The translations under genes and the position numbers were made by a program. Under the pieces are notes generated by a model that saw only the letters and a program-made list of their open reading frames with translations, was not told the origin of the DNA and searched no databases. From positions 18,647,488 through 18,711,487 of the forward strand of contig OZ020270.1 of assembly GCA_963971225.1 (NCBI GenBank): a stretch of 64,000 bases of DNA. The letters are read 5' to 3'. Below, one piece after another: positions 10,705-21,076 of the stretch. How positions within the stretch are numbered: position 1 is the stretch's first letter; every line of letters starts with the position of its first letter. Source of the DNA: Melieria omissa. Its lineage: Eukaryota; Arthropoda; Insecta; Diptera; Ulidiidae.

Positions 10705-11632
10705 CACAGTGCAACAAATTCAAAAAAAATTTCGAGGGACAAGGTCAAACCCATCTCATTCGATAGAGGATCTCAGTAGATGAAAAAGTGCCAAGGGTTT
10801 TTTTCCGGAATGTTCGAGTTTTTTTTTAAATTGAGTTTAAAGATGGCGGCTTAAAGCCCCTTCCCGAAACTTTTAAAACATCATATCTCTTGACTCAAAT
10901 GTCAGAAAGGAATAATTTTTACGTCAAATGAAAGCTAATGAAATGAAGTCGATGACACAATATCCTCTTTGGAAAAATGTAATGAAAAAGGACCTCAAGG
11001 ACATCAAATAAATGTTTATCCTTTAATATCCTGGAACCTGTGAGAGCTAAATTTATATAAGTGACTTCTGGTAAAAAGGCATTCAAAGATCTATACAGCA
11101 TATTAATTTCATTTCAATCACTTTAACTGTTAAGCCACTACAGCGTTTCAAAAATTGTACACTGCTAAATTCATGTTTTTTTGTACAGAATATCTCGTAG
11201 TTGCTTCCTAAAAACATCGAATGTAGCAAAGCACATTTTTTTAATCGTTGTAGAGTCTTAACTTTAAAAGTTATTTACATGAAATTTATAAGCAGTGTAG
11301 ATGTTTGAATGCTTTTTCACCATAAGTCACTTATATAAATTTAGCTCTCACGGTTTCCAGGATATTCAAGGATAACAATTTAATTGAGGTCCTTCATATC
11401 CTTTTTAATTTAATTTTTCAAAACATGATATTGTTTCTTTGACTTCATATCATTAGCTTTCATTGATGTTTTAAATGTTTCGGGAAGGGGCTTTATGCCG
11501 CCATCTTTAAACTCAATTTTAAAAAAAATTCGAACATTCCGAGAAAAATCCCTTGGCACTTTTTCATCTACTGAGGTCCTCTATCGAATGAGATAGGTTT
11601 GACCTTGTCCCATTTTTCAGTATTGCACTGTG
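10705..11632. mobile_element. 928-bp fold-back element with CACAGTG ends
   Basis: The ends are CACAGTGCAA (10705-10714) and its perfect complement (11623-11632), flanked by TAA on each side (10702-10704, 11633-11635). Nearly the whole element is one long inverted repeat: for example, GACAAGGTCAAACC near 10738, CGGAATGTTCGAG near 10806 and the AAATTTATATAAGTGAC block near 11049 all reappear inverted toward the right end. The loop is near 11110-11310. No coding sequence. The 3-bp TSD fits PIF/Harbinger better than Transib. Confidence 0.75.
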
Positions 11633-11849
11633 TAATTTTTATGGAAAATGGTTCATTTAGCGCAGTGAAAAGGTCATCATTTCTTAGTTTTTGGAAACAT
11701 ATGCCACAATTATTATCCATGTTAATTTTTACTCGATCGTCGAAGTTTTTATCTACAAAATAATTTGTTGTAATAATTGCTGTAATTACTGCTGAAATAA
11801 AATAATAAAAAATACAGTTTCGTCTGTCTCAGCATGTAGTAGGATTTGA

Positions 11850-11873
11850 TTTTTTTTTTTTTTTTTTTTTTTT
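11850..11873 (-). other. LINE polyA tail (poly-T on plus strand)
   Basis: An uninterrupted run of about 24 T residues directly follows the 3' end of the minus-strand LINE. It fixes the 3' boundary of that LINE and shows insertion by reverse transcription of a polyadenylated RNA. Confidence 0.85.
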
Positions 11874-11947
11874 AAACAGGAACAAACGCGCAGGGGATGA
11901 CCCCTATTAATGCGAAGCATTGCGTTGGTTCAGGAAGGATATAAAGG

Positions 11948-14401
11948 TTAGGAGATAGGGCTATGAGTGAAGTGGTTATGGACTCTTGCCTTGAACCCAT
12001 CGAGATCATAAGTGCTGGGGAAAATATCCGCAGGGAGACCATTCCACAACCGCGCTGTACGGGGCAGAAACTAACTTTCCCTGTAGTGCGTAGTGCGCTG
12101 GAACATCGTTTCGACGTGGAAAGCATGGGCGCCAGTGTTCAAACGGGTTGCCCGGGGGAATACCCGGAGTGATGGCATCAAGTTGCTCATCTCCACTGAG
12201 CAGTTACCGAAAAAGTATCGGTAAAATAACACCACACATGCCACGTTTCGACGGTGTTCCAAGGAGTCAATAGAGCTGGATGCCCTACTGTCCCCTATAA
12301 GTTTAATCGCACGGTTTTGCACCCGATCGAGGAGCTCCAAATGGGTTTTTGAAGCCCCCGCCCAGAGGTGCGAGTTAAACTCCATTTTAGGTCGGATATA
12401 GGTGGTGTAAATAATGCGGAGATCAGACGGAGTGAAATATTTTTTGCACCGCTTTAGGAAGCCTAGGCACTTGGCTGCTTCTTTCGACACGCCAAAAATA
12501 TGATCGTTCCAACGAAGATCGTTCTTAATGGACATGCCCAGAACATCAAGAGCTGCCGATTCCGCAATACCCACACCACCCATAACCAGGGATGTGTTGG
12601 GATGTGGGGAGACTCGTTTGTGGGATAACAGGCAACATTGGGTCTTGCGGGGATTAAAATCGACCCTGTTCACTTGACCCCACTTGGAGATTGTTTGTAG
12701 GTCGCTATTAAGTGTGTCATTCATACGGCGCCGTTCTCTCTCAATCTCCACAGAGCTGGGACGCTTTGTGAAAGAGTATTAATGACAAATGGTGCTGTCA
12801 TCCGCAAACGAGTAGATGGGATTCTTCGTCGACGACAGCAGGTCGTTGATGAAGATCAGGAAGAGGGTTGGAGAAAGGACCGAACCCTGCGGCACTCCCG
12901 CGCTAAGGGAATGCTTTTCCGAGGCTATGCCGTCTACTACAACACGAATAGAGCGATCATAGAGGAAGCTCGTAATCCAACGAGAGAAGGTACTACCGAC
13001 ACCATAGGCAATCAATTTTGACACGAGTGCTTTATGCCACACCCGGTCAAAGGCCTTGGAAATATCCAATGCAACAACCTTGCTTTCACCGAGATTTAGA
13101 ATGCTATGGTTCCATTTCTCGGTGAGGACCGCCATAAGGTCTCCCGTCGATCGTTGTCTTCGGAAGCCGTATTGGCGGTCACTTAGCAGTCTATTGTGCT
13201 CCAGATATTTCACACGGTTGAAGTTTACAATGCTTTCCATTACTTTGGAAAGCACCGAACAGATTGCTATAGGTCGGTAGTTCGCAGGGTCAGTAGTCTT
13301 GCCTTTTTTAGGAACTGGTTGAACATTTGCTACCTTCCAACATGTCGGAAATACACCTGTGGTGTATGACATGTTGAAAAGTTTGCGTAATGGACAAGCC
13401 AGTGAGGTAGCGCACCTTTGCAAAACAAGGGCTGGAATGCCGTCCGGCCCTGAAGCCTTATTTACATCGAGATTTGCAAGCACTCTTTTAACTACCCGTG
13501 TTCGAAAATGAATTTCTGGCATAGAGCAAGATACGTTCTCGACAACGGGTAGTGGTTGATCGCTGGGGGGCAGGGAGGAATTCTCTGCGAAAATTTTAGC
13601 CAACAAATTAGCATTATCAACCGAGTGAGTGATGATTTGATCATTGTTAAGAAGAGTTGGGATTGAAGATGATGTTTGGTTCTTCACCTTCTTAACGAAT
13701 GACCAGAAGTTCTTACTACCACGTTGGCATTGAAGAACTTTTTTCCTTTGGCGCTGTTCGTGCAGAAACTTTTGGCACCTTAGGATGGCATTGCATCGAT
13801 TTCTAGCCTGTTTACACAGCTGTTCAGTGGTTGCATTTTTATTTGCCTGCCATGCTCTGAAAGCTTCCTCTTTAGACCTGACAGCAATTCTGCATGTCTC
13901 ATTAAACCATAGATTGTCCTTAGGTTTAATACAAATTAGCTTATTGGGGATGAAGGACCGCATTCCCAATAATATTATTTCTTCAACCATTTTGGCTGCG
14001 GCATTTATGTTTCTATCAAGAAAACACAATTTCCAGTTGAAGTGGACGAAAAATTCATTAAGTCCACTCCAGTTAGCTTTATCATACATCCACCTAGGCG
14101 CTTCGGGGCTAGGGGCGAAGCATTGCGGATAGAAGAGTATGAGAAAGACGCCAAAATGGTGCAATGGTCTGAGTTTCCAAGAGGTGCGTGCATTTCAACA
14201 TCATATTTTTCATGATGTGAAGTGAGAAAAAGGTCTAGAGTATTGACAGCTTGCCCCGCAACGCAGTGGATATGCGTTGGTTCTTTCACTAATTGAGTCA
14301 AGTTATTAGACTCGGCAAAGAGCTCGACAAATAAGCCTTCAGGAGTTGTGTGGCTGGAATGGCGTAGCCAATTGGAATTATGAATACTGAAATCACCAGT
14401 A
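11948..14401 (-). pseudogene. LINE ORF2, endonuclease end plus RT and C-terminus
   Basis: The piece resumes with SIHNSNWLRHSS and NSDHCTILASF (the catalytic D-H pair). RT follows: DGIPALVLQRC, PVPKKGKTTDPANYRPI, QYGFRRQRST, ALDISKAFDRV, GVPQGSVLSPTLF and SFADDSTICH, the catalytic motif, at about 12780-12815. The thumb and C-terminal domain (12750-11950) read HLWAGASKTHLELLDRVQNR and FYRYFFGNCS. The frame is continuous except for two in-frame stops, TAA at 12779-12781 directly after the FADD motif and TAG at 12071-12073. It ends at TAA 11948-11950. It looks recently inactivated. Confidence 0.85.
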
Positions 14402-17400
14402 GGAAGGAAGGGAGCGGACATACAAGGTAAAGTCTCTGATTGCGTTCAACCTGGCGAACGCCAGAACGATCCTTGTCCCTGTCCAATCCAAGCTGATGCA
14501 CAGCCTCCGCGCGGCCCTTCTGGATAGCTATTTGGCATCCGCTGAATAGTGAACTAATGTGTGCAGCGAGTCCTATCCCCAGGACTTAAAATTTGGGTTG
14601 TGCGCAGGGTTTGGTGCCCGCCACGGAAAACCAAATACCAATGAAAGCCAAAAAGCAAGCCTCGGAAGGAACCCACAATGTTGACGACCACAGCAAACGA
14701 TTCAAGGACCATGATTTGAGGATATGCACCTGGAATGTCCGGACCCTCTATAGGGAAGGTGCCTCTATCCAACTGGCGGAAGCCCTCACGAAATGTAAGG
14801 CTGACATCACCGCCATCCAGGAAATGCGATGGACAGGACAAGGTTGCTCCAAGCGAGCAGACTGCGATATCTACTACAGCTGCCATGCGGAGAAGCGCGA
14901 ATTTGGCTGCGGATTTGTGGTCAGCAAGAGACTTCGCCACCATGTCTCTCGGTTCACTCCGGTGAACGAACGGCTGGCTTCGATCCGCTTCAAAGCTAAA
15001 TACTTTAGCATCAGCCTGATTTGCGCGCACGCCCCGACGGAAGAGAAGGACGATGCGACCAAGGATGCCTTCTATGCGAAGCTCGAGGACGTCTACGACA
15101 GGTGCCCGGCCCATGACGTCAAAATTGTCCTCGGGGACTTCAACGCAAAGGTCGGGCGAGAAGGCATCTTTGGCCCCACAGTCGGGCAGTTCAGCCTCCA
15201 TGGGACCACTTCGAACAACGGTCTGAGGCTGATCGATTTCGCCGCGGCACGAAACATGGTAGTTAGTAGCACCAGATTCCAGCACCTCGATATCCACAAG
15301 GCCACCTGGTTATCCCCCGATCAATCCACCCGCAACCAGATTGATCACATTGTGATTGATGGAAGGCATGCTTCTAGCATTCTAGATGTGCGCACGTTCC
15401 GAGGACCCAACATCGACTCGGACCACTACCTTGTTGCAGCCAAGGTACGCATGCGTCTTTGCGCAGCGAAGACCGCACAACCTAGTTTGCGAAGAAAGCT
15501 GGACATCAGTAAGCTGCGATCACAAGGGGTAGCCGAAGCCTACTCCGCTCAACTCTCCAACCAGCTCGGTCGCTCCCCCTCTCCACCTGATGACATCGGC
15601 GGATTATGGGCTCACTTATCCCACTCTATGCGCGTCGCCGCAGAAAATGTCCTTGGTTTTCGACGCCCACCACCAAAAAACCAATGGTACGATGAAGAGT
15701 GTCGCGCAGCCACTGCAGTGAAGAATGCTGCATACAAGAAGACCCTGCAGTCGGCCGCCACGCGAGCCATGACAGAAAAATACCGGGAGGAGAGGAAGAA
15801 AGAGAGGTGCCTTTTTAGACGCAAGAAACGGGAGCAAGAAAGGCGCGAGCGTGAGGAAATCGAGGAGTGCAGGAGCAGGAATGACGCCCGAAAATTCTTC
15901 CAAAAAGTTAAGCGTCTTACGGAAGGATTTAAGCCTGGGGCATCTTCTTGCAGAGACGAAAACGGGGATCTGGTTACGGATGCGCAGGGTGTGCTGAGGT
16001 TGTGGAAGGAGCACTTCACCAAGCTGCTCGCAGGCGACGAAAGGAACAATACCGCCAGTGGTGAAGATGTCCAGATGGCACCAATCGACGACGACGGTGT
16101 GGATGTGCCACCGCCCAGCCATGACGAGGTCCGGGTCGCTATCCAGCGACTCAAGAACAACAAAGCTGCAGGGCCGGATGGGCTACCAGCTGAATTGTTC
16201 AAGGCCGGCGGCGGTGAGCTGATTGGGTGCATGCATCAGCTCATTTGCAAAATATGGCTGGAGGAACGAATGCCCAACGATTGGAACCTCAGTGCCCTTT
16301 GTCCTGTGCTGAAGAAAGGCGACCCAACAATATGCGCCAACTATAGGGGTATCAGCCTACTTCCCATTGCATACAAGGTCCTGACGAGCGTACTATGTGA
16401 AAGACTAAAGCCACTCGCCAAGGCGCTGATTGGACCTTATCAGTGCGGCTTTAGACCTGGTAAGTCCACCATCGACCAGATATTCACTCTACGCCAAATC
16501 CTGGAGAAGACCCATGAGAACCAAATCGATACACACCATCTCTTCATCGATTACAAGGCAGCATTCGATAGCCCGATAAGGGATCGCCTATATGCCGCAT
16601 TGTCTGAACTTGGTATCCCTGCAAAGCTCGTTAGACTTTGCAGAGCGACGTTGAGCAATACGCGCAGCTCCGTCAAGGTTGGAAGTGACCTCTCCGACCC
16701 CTTTGATACCGTTCGAGGTTTCAGACAGGGCGATCCTTTGTCCTGCGACCTCTTCAACTTCACCATGGAGAGTGTTCTGCGCAAGGCCGGTGTACATCGT
16801 AATGGCACAATTTTCAACAAAAGTGTCCAGCTCCTTGCTTACGCTGATGATATTGATGTCATCGGACGTAACAAGCGAGATGTCACCGCTGCCTTTGCGG
16901 CTATCGAAAGAGAATCTGCCAAAATGGGTCTGGTGGTAAATGAGGGCAAGACGAAGTATATGCTGTCTACACGCAGGGACTCGCAGCGGCTAGGGTCTCA
17001 CGTCGAGGCCGACAGGTATACTTTTGAAGTTGTCAAGGAATTCGTCTACCTTGGCACCGCCATCAACAGCAGCAATGATGTCAGTCTGGAGATAAAGCGA
17101 AGGATAACTCTTGCCAACAGGTGCTACTACGGTCTCGGTAGGCAATTGAGAAGTAGAGACCTCTCTCGACCGACAAAACTTTCACTCTATAGGACGCTTA
17201 TCTTGCCCGTGCTCCTCTATGGCGCTGAAGCATGGACAATGACACGAAACGACATAGCGGCCCTTGGAGTGTTCGAGAGGAAGGTGCTTCGCAAAATCTT
17301 CGGCCCTGTTCGGGTTGGTGACGACTATCGCATACGAACCAATAACGAGCTGTATGAGCTGTATAAGGACATGGACGTAGCGCAGCGAATTAACATCCAG

Positions 17401-17673
17401 CGGCTACGCTGGCTCGGTCATGTCTGCCGCATGGACGACGAAGCTCCGGCGAAAAAGGCATTCGATGCGATGGTTGGAGGTCGACGGCGAAGAGGGAGGC
17501 CGTGTCTCCGGTGGAAGGACCAAGTGGAAGACGCCCTGGTATCTCTTGGTGTGACCAACTGGAGAAGGCGCGCGCGAAGCAGAGGCGCCTGGAGAGAAGT
17601 TTTGCGGCAGGCCGTAACCCGATAACGGGTTGTTATGGCCAGTTAAGTAAGTAAGTAAGTAAGTAAGTAAGTA
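14402..17673 (+). mobile_element. Full-length RTE-type LINE with (TAAG)n tail
   Basis: A 3,272-bp insertion is bounded by a perfect 13-bp TSD, GAAATCACCAGTA (14389-14401 and 17674-17686). It has a short 5' region, one long ORF and a 3' end in TAAG tetramers (about 17644-17673). One ORF with endonuclease plus RT, no RNase H, and a microsatellite-like tail is the standard RTE layout. A decayed second copy at 24109-26863 shares the same start (GGTAAAGTCTCTGATTGCG) and tail. Intact ORF and intact TSD suggest a recent, possibly still mobile insertion. Confidence 0.92.
14641..17625 (+). CDS. RTE endonuclease-reverse transcriptase, intact
   Basis: This frame starts at the first ATG (14641) and encodes 994 residues without a stop; an open frame extends upstream only with non-ATG starts. 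N-terminal endonuclease: ICTWNVRTL (Asn), AIQEMRW (Glu), VLGDFNAKVG (Asp/Asn), QIDHIVID and DSDHYLV (Asp/His), so every catalytic motif I can name is present. RT: AAGPDGLPAELFK, GFRPGKST, LFIDYKAAFDS, RQGDPLSCDLF and LLAYADDIDVIG. The C-terminal end has LGHVCRMDD and a basic RRRRGRP stretch typical of RTE. The protein nicks target DNA and copies its own RNA. Expression is not shown by the sequence. Confidence 0.92.
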   Translation: MKAKKQASEGTHNVDDHSKRFKDHDLRICTWNVRTLYREGASIQLAEALTKCKADITAIQEMRWTGQGCSKRADCDIYYSCHAEKREFGCGFVVSKRLRHHVSRFTPVNERLASIRFKAKYFSISLICAHAPTEEKDDATKDAFYAKLEDVYDRCPAHDVKIVLGDFNAKVGREGIFGPTVGQFSLHGTTSNNGLRLIDFAAARNMVVSSTRFQHLDIHKATWLSPDQSTRNQIDHIVIDGRHASSILDVRTFRGPNIDSDHYLVAAKVRMRLCAAKTAQPSLRRKLDISKLRSQGVAEAYSAQLSNQLGRSPSPPDDIGGLWAHLSHSMRVAAENVLGFRRPPPKNQWYDEECRAATAVKNAAYKKTLQSAATRAMTEKYREERKKERCLFRRKKREQERREREEIEECRSRNDARKFFQKVKRLTEGFKPGASSCRDENGDLVTDAQGVLRLWKEHFTKLLAGDERNNTASGEDVQMAPIDDDGVDVPPPSHDEVRVAIQRLKNNKAAGPDGLPAELFKAGGGELIGCMHQLICKIWLEERMPNDWNLSALCPVLKKGDPTICANYRGISLLPIAYKVLTSVLCERLKPLAKALIGPYQCGFRPGKSTIDQIFTLRQILEKTHENQIDTHHLFIDYKAAFDSPIRDRLYAALSELGIPAKLVRLCRATLSNTRSSVKVGSDLSDPFDTVRGFRQGDPLSCDLFNFTMESVLRKAGVHRNGTIFNKSVQLLAYADDIDVIGRNKRDVTAAFAAIERESAKMGLVVNEGKTKYMLSTRRDSQRLGSHVEADRYTFEVVKEFVYLGTAINSSNDVSLEIKRRITLANRCYYGLGRQLRSRDLSRPTKLSLYRTLILPVLLYGAEAWTMTRNDIAALGVFERKVLRKIFGPVRVGDDYRIRTNNELYELYKDMDVAQRINIQRLRWLGHVCRMDDEAPAKKAFDAMVGGRRRRGRPCLRWKDQVEDALVSLGVTNWRRRARSRGAWREVLRQAVTR

Positions 17674-17686
17674 GAAATCACCAGTA

Positions 17687-18123
17687 ACTACAATTTCACT
17701 ATTCGGATACGATTCCAGAATATGAGATATGGAATCAGAGAGAAGATCAAACTTGTTATAAGTAAAATCTCTCCCTGAATTCTGGCTTCTATAAAGGAAG
17801 CAAAAGTGCAGAATGTGCGACTGGATATTGAATTTAACCCACATGGAGCTAAATTCGGCATCCGTCGTGTAAAGTTGCTGCTGGCACTGGTACGCAACAT
17901 TACTGCACACATAAAGGGCAAGACCCCTGTGGGGAGAGAATAATGGCAGTAAGTGGTACCCCGGGATGTGAAAATCCAGTGGATCTGCATCTTCACACAC
18001 CTGGGTCTCGCCTAGTGCCATTATGTGGGGTTTATGGAGGTTAACGTACGCGTAAACTGCGAAAAAGTTCGCCCTAAGCCCGCGCACGTTACAAAAGGCT
18101 ATGCGGAATTTATCCACCACCAT
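17687..18123 (-). pseudogene. LINE ORF2, endonuclease N-terminal part
   Basis: The frame opens with an AP-endonuclease-like start: IAFCNVRGL (metal-binding Asn), MALGETQV (catalytic Glu) and IVVTGDF just before the RTE insertion, where the D-x-N motif would continue. This domain nicks target DNA to prime reverse transcription. It continues at 14401 after the nested element. Removing the insert and one TSD copy keeps the frame. Confidence 0.85.
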
Positions 18124-19046
18124 GGTCTGGATGGGCTAAAGATCAAGGAAAGTAGCTGGGAATGAGATCTGCCGACCTAAGAAATTGATGATGCTCTGTG
18201 GTAAGTGTTATGCCTTTACCACAGAACAGTCAATTTCTCAATGTCGAACAGGACCGCATGTAGCGCTACTGGGAACGGACAGAGGAGGGAAACACGGAAA
18301 AACGAACCACAAACAACACAACGCGAGCAGGGGTCATTGCGGCGGACGGCGACATCGAGTAACGGCCCTTGACGGCTTTCCAATGGCCACGCTTTTAATT
18401 TTTATATTGATTTGACAACAATCCACGCAAATTTATTAAGTTGACACACGCGGGGCTGCATACACCGAGTTAAAAGACAAACACACAAGCGGACGAACAT
18501 TAAAACACGCGCGAGACGGACAGAAACATTAAAAGACCACGAGCACAAAAAGGCACGGCTGTCCACGCGTAACTGTGTTGAAAAACCATTCATAGAATCC
18601 TGTGTATCTTCGAAATTAGTTATTACACTTGACCGAGTACTACTTGAATTTTGTCCCAAAATTGCAAAAGTATTTTCTAGTTTATCTTGATCAAAAAACT
18701 TTTTTGTTATAAAACATTTATGTGGGTTATTGCTTAATTTTAACAGAAAAACGGATTTAAGTTTTAAAAATAAAACTTTAATCATCCATACATTTAACAT
18801 CTTTCAAATAATTAAAAAAATATTTATAGATTTGTACAACTCATTATTCAATTGTAAAGCCGATCTAAAGCAATTATCCGATTGCCCTATTCATGCAATC
18901 AAATATTAGGTCTACTTTTTTGATAAGTTATTTAGGAACTTTGTTTGTAGCGTATAAGTCGTTATGCCAACAATATTTTATTTTCTTTTCTATGATTTTG
19001 CGCACACTACAGTCTGCAATAAGTTCAGGAGCAATATGCGACGCCT
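18124..19046. other. LINE upstream region and unassigned AT-rich DNA
   Basis: Positions 18124-18560 could include the 5' UTR of the minus-strand LINE; I see no ORF1 there. A possible P-element-like remnant lies at 18575-18890 on the minus strand (listed separately). Positions 18890-19046 hold nothing I recognise. Confidence 0.35.
18575..18890 (-). pseudogene. Possible P-element/THAP9-like transposase fragment
   Basis: A minus-strand frame contains LQLNNELYKSINIF and then CFITKKFFDQDKLENTFAIL. A basic strand followed by x-QD-x-LEN-x-F is the pattern near the end of the catalytic region in P-element and THAP9 transposases. One stop separates the two stretches, and DCMNRA precedes them in another frame. 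No terminal repeats are visible. This rests on a short motif recalled from memory and could be coincidence. Confidence 0.35.
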
Positions 19047-20371
19047 CACAATGGGGTAAACATGCCGAAAACCCGCGCATTACGGCTAATCTTAAAGTTA
19101 CGGGCCTAACTTTTTTTTTATTTTTCGTAATCTACATGCATGTAGCAGTCAGAAAATGCTTTTTGCATGTAAATTGGACCGAAACTGGCTGCTGTATAGC
19201 CGTTCAAATTTGGGGGTTTTTATACTCAATTTCATTTTGTCGATGCAACTTTTTTGATGGTGATGCTGAAATGTCAATTAAATCGTTATTTTTAAATATA
19301 ATCAAATAATTTTTGGTACATATGTATAATAAGCATATTCCTACATTCAATTTGACATATAATTCTTTTCCATGGCACATTTTCTTGTAAAGATATAAGT
19401 TCTCAAAGTTTGGGCAAAAACGACGATTTTTGTAGGAAAATGTCCTACTTTCGTGGTGTATAACTTTTATGGATAATCATGGATAATCGAAAATCTTTAG
19501 GGAAGGTAAGTAGGAACCTTCATAAAAAAATGATACCCAACTTGTCTGCGGAAAGCTGCGGAATGGTTAGATTTTTGGACATTTATTCACTTTTCTTAGT
19601 AAGAAAACAAATATATATGAACTAAAAACTTTTTAACGCGCGTATGGGTCGGTACGTTTATATCACTTGATGCATATATATAGTATTAAAAAAAATAAAT
19701 AAAGTAAAAATAGATGTGATTTCACCTGAATTAATAAATATGCTAAACAAATATTCAAAGGAAAAAGGAAAAAGGCTATATATTTCAATAAAACTTTGTG
19801 CGGAATTTACGAGTGACCTAACTAAACTCTGACGTAAAAATGGGCATGGAACGCCCACTTTTAAGTAGGGTTGCCATATAAGCATACTTGGTTAAATTGG
19901 GAAAATTTATTATATTTATATACTAACCAACGTCATCTGCACTTTTGTGGTTATTAATAACGGTAAGTGGGCGTGGTACTCCCCATTAACCCGTTATGAG
20001 CCGTATCAACCCGTATCGTTTTTGCTTAAATACGAAATACCCTACATGTATGTGTTTTATGTGGGTGTTTTATGAAAGGAGGCAAAAAATGGGGCCGTGG
20101 CTACAATCTAGAGTATTCATAAGTCAGTTTGGGTCGATTTAAATACTTTAACTTTGGTTTTGTTTTTTACTAATGAAGATTTTAAAAGTGCCTAATTTCC
20201 GACTGTAGGGTGCCGGTGCACGGTACAGTTAATCAAATAAAATTATGGTGAACAAATCTCTGAAGAGTCCTGAAGGAGATGTCCAAATTTGAGGTATTTA
20301 TCTTTAACCGTATAGATACTACAGGATAAAATAGGCAATGCGCGGGTTTTTAGCATGTTTACCCCATTGTG
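19047..20371. mobile_element. Transib-like non-autonomous element
   Basis: The ends are CACAATGGGGTAAACATGC (from 19047) and the complement of the same sequence (ending 20371); about 33 of 36 bases match. They are flanked by CGCCT on the left and CGCCG on the right, a 4/5 match for a 5-bp GC-rich duplication. Transib elements have CACWATG ends and 5-bp GC-rich TSDs, which makes this assignment likely. The 1.3 kb interior is AT-rich with no transposase remnant that I can see. Confidence 0.7.
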
Positions 20372-20635
20372 CGCCGTGTAGGCTTGTAGAAGAAGAACAA
20401 AAGCCAGCCAGAAATCAGAAATCAGCGCAACAACAACAACAACAGCGTTCGTCTTCACCTTGCAATCATTTCACGCCACAACGCACACTTGCTGCAGTGA
20501 GCGCAACCAAAGAGCGCAACACATAAAACTACATTCTCGCTTGTAAATCCACGCTCTCACTACATATGTGATCTATGAGAGCAGAGCGCGGGTTCCAATG
20601 TTAGAACCCGCCATACAAAATTTTTGCTTGTATGA

Positions 20636-20713
20636 CATGCGCATTCTGTATGTTTATTTTCTTTGGTATTTATTATTGAAGCAACTATTGAAGCGATTAG
20701 ACATAACACTGAC
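20636..20713 (+). pseudogene. Fossil ORF family, piece 2a
   Basis: The frame after TGA 20633-20635 runs to the hAT insertion and reads IIEATIEAIRHNTD, continuing without a shift at 22665. Together they resemble the next block of the family in piece 1. Positions 20698-20713 include the left hAT target duplication. A splice site is not clear. Confidence 0.5.
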
Positions 20714-21076
20714 TAGAGCTGAAAAACTATCGATGGCACTATCGATAGTTTTCATTTTTACTTCACTATCGATGGTTTTCGTTACTATCGATTCGCTGCC
20801 ATCTGTGTTTTCGATCAGGAAAACACGAGTGTTGGCGCATTGGTAGAATTCTAACAAACTTGGTAGATTTATGTTTGAATTTTTATTTTATGCTGGTTGG
20901 TACATTTTATTTGAATTTGGTCGATTTTCGGAAAACTTTATGTGTCTTTTTCAATTCGTGAAAAAATTGTCAGATAACATCAGAAGTCTGACAAGATTGT
21001 AAAGAAATGCTTAGCATGACCGGTGATACAAATATTTGAACCCAAACGTGAGAAGCTGACATACTACTTAGTATAT

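Larger units (their letters stand above)
11850..18123 (-). mobile_element. Nearly complete Jockey/CR1-like LINE, split by an RTE LINE
   Basis: A minus-strand LINE ends in a polyA tail, seen as a run of T at 11850-11873. Going up-coordinate it has the RT, then the endonuclease, and ORF2 begins at 18123. A plus-strand RTE LINE (14402-17673) is inserted in the endonuclease and flanked by a 13-bp TSD (14389-14401, 17674-17686). Without that insert the LINE covers about 3.0 kb. The 5' UTR, any ORF1 and the outer TSD are not resolved; 18124-18560 may be its 5' part. Confidence 0.85.

Noticed and set aside
10705..10714. Recombination signal sequence (RSS)
   Set aside because: Only the heptamer matches. 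There is no nonamer at 12 or 23 bp and no antigen-receptor context; it is a transposon end.
14554..15305. Antisense frames of up to 247 codons opposite the RTE endonuclease
   Set aside because: Shadow of the GC-richer coding strand; no motifs, and similar shadows recur in the second RTE copy.
15612..16232. Antisense 206-codon frame
   Set aside because: It lies wholly opposite the RTE RT/linker and is Ser/Pro/Leu-rich without family features.
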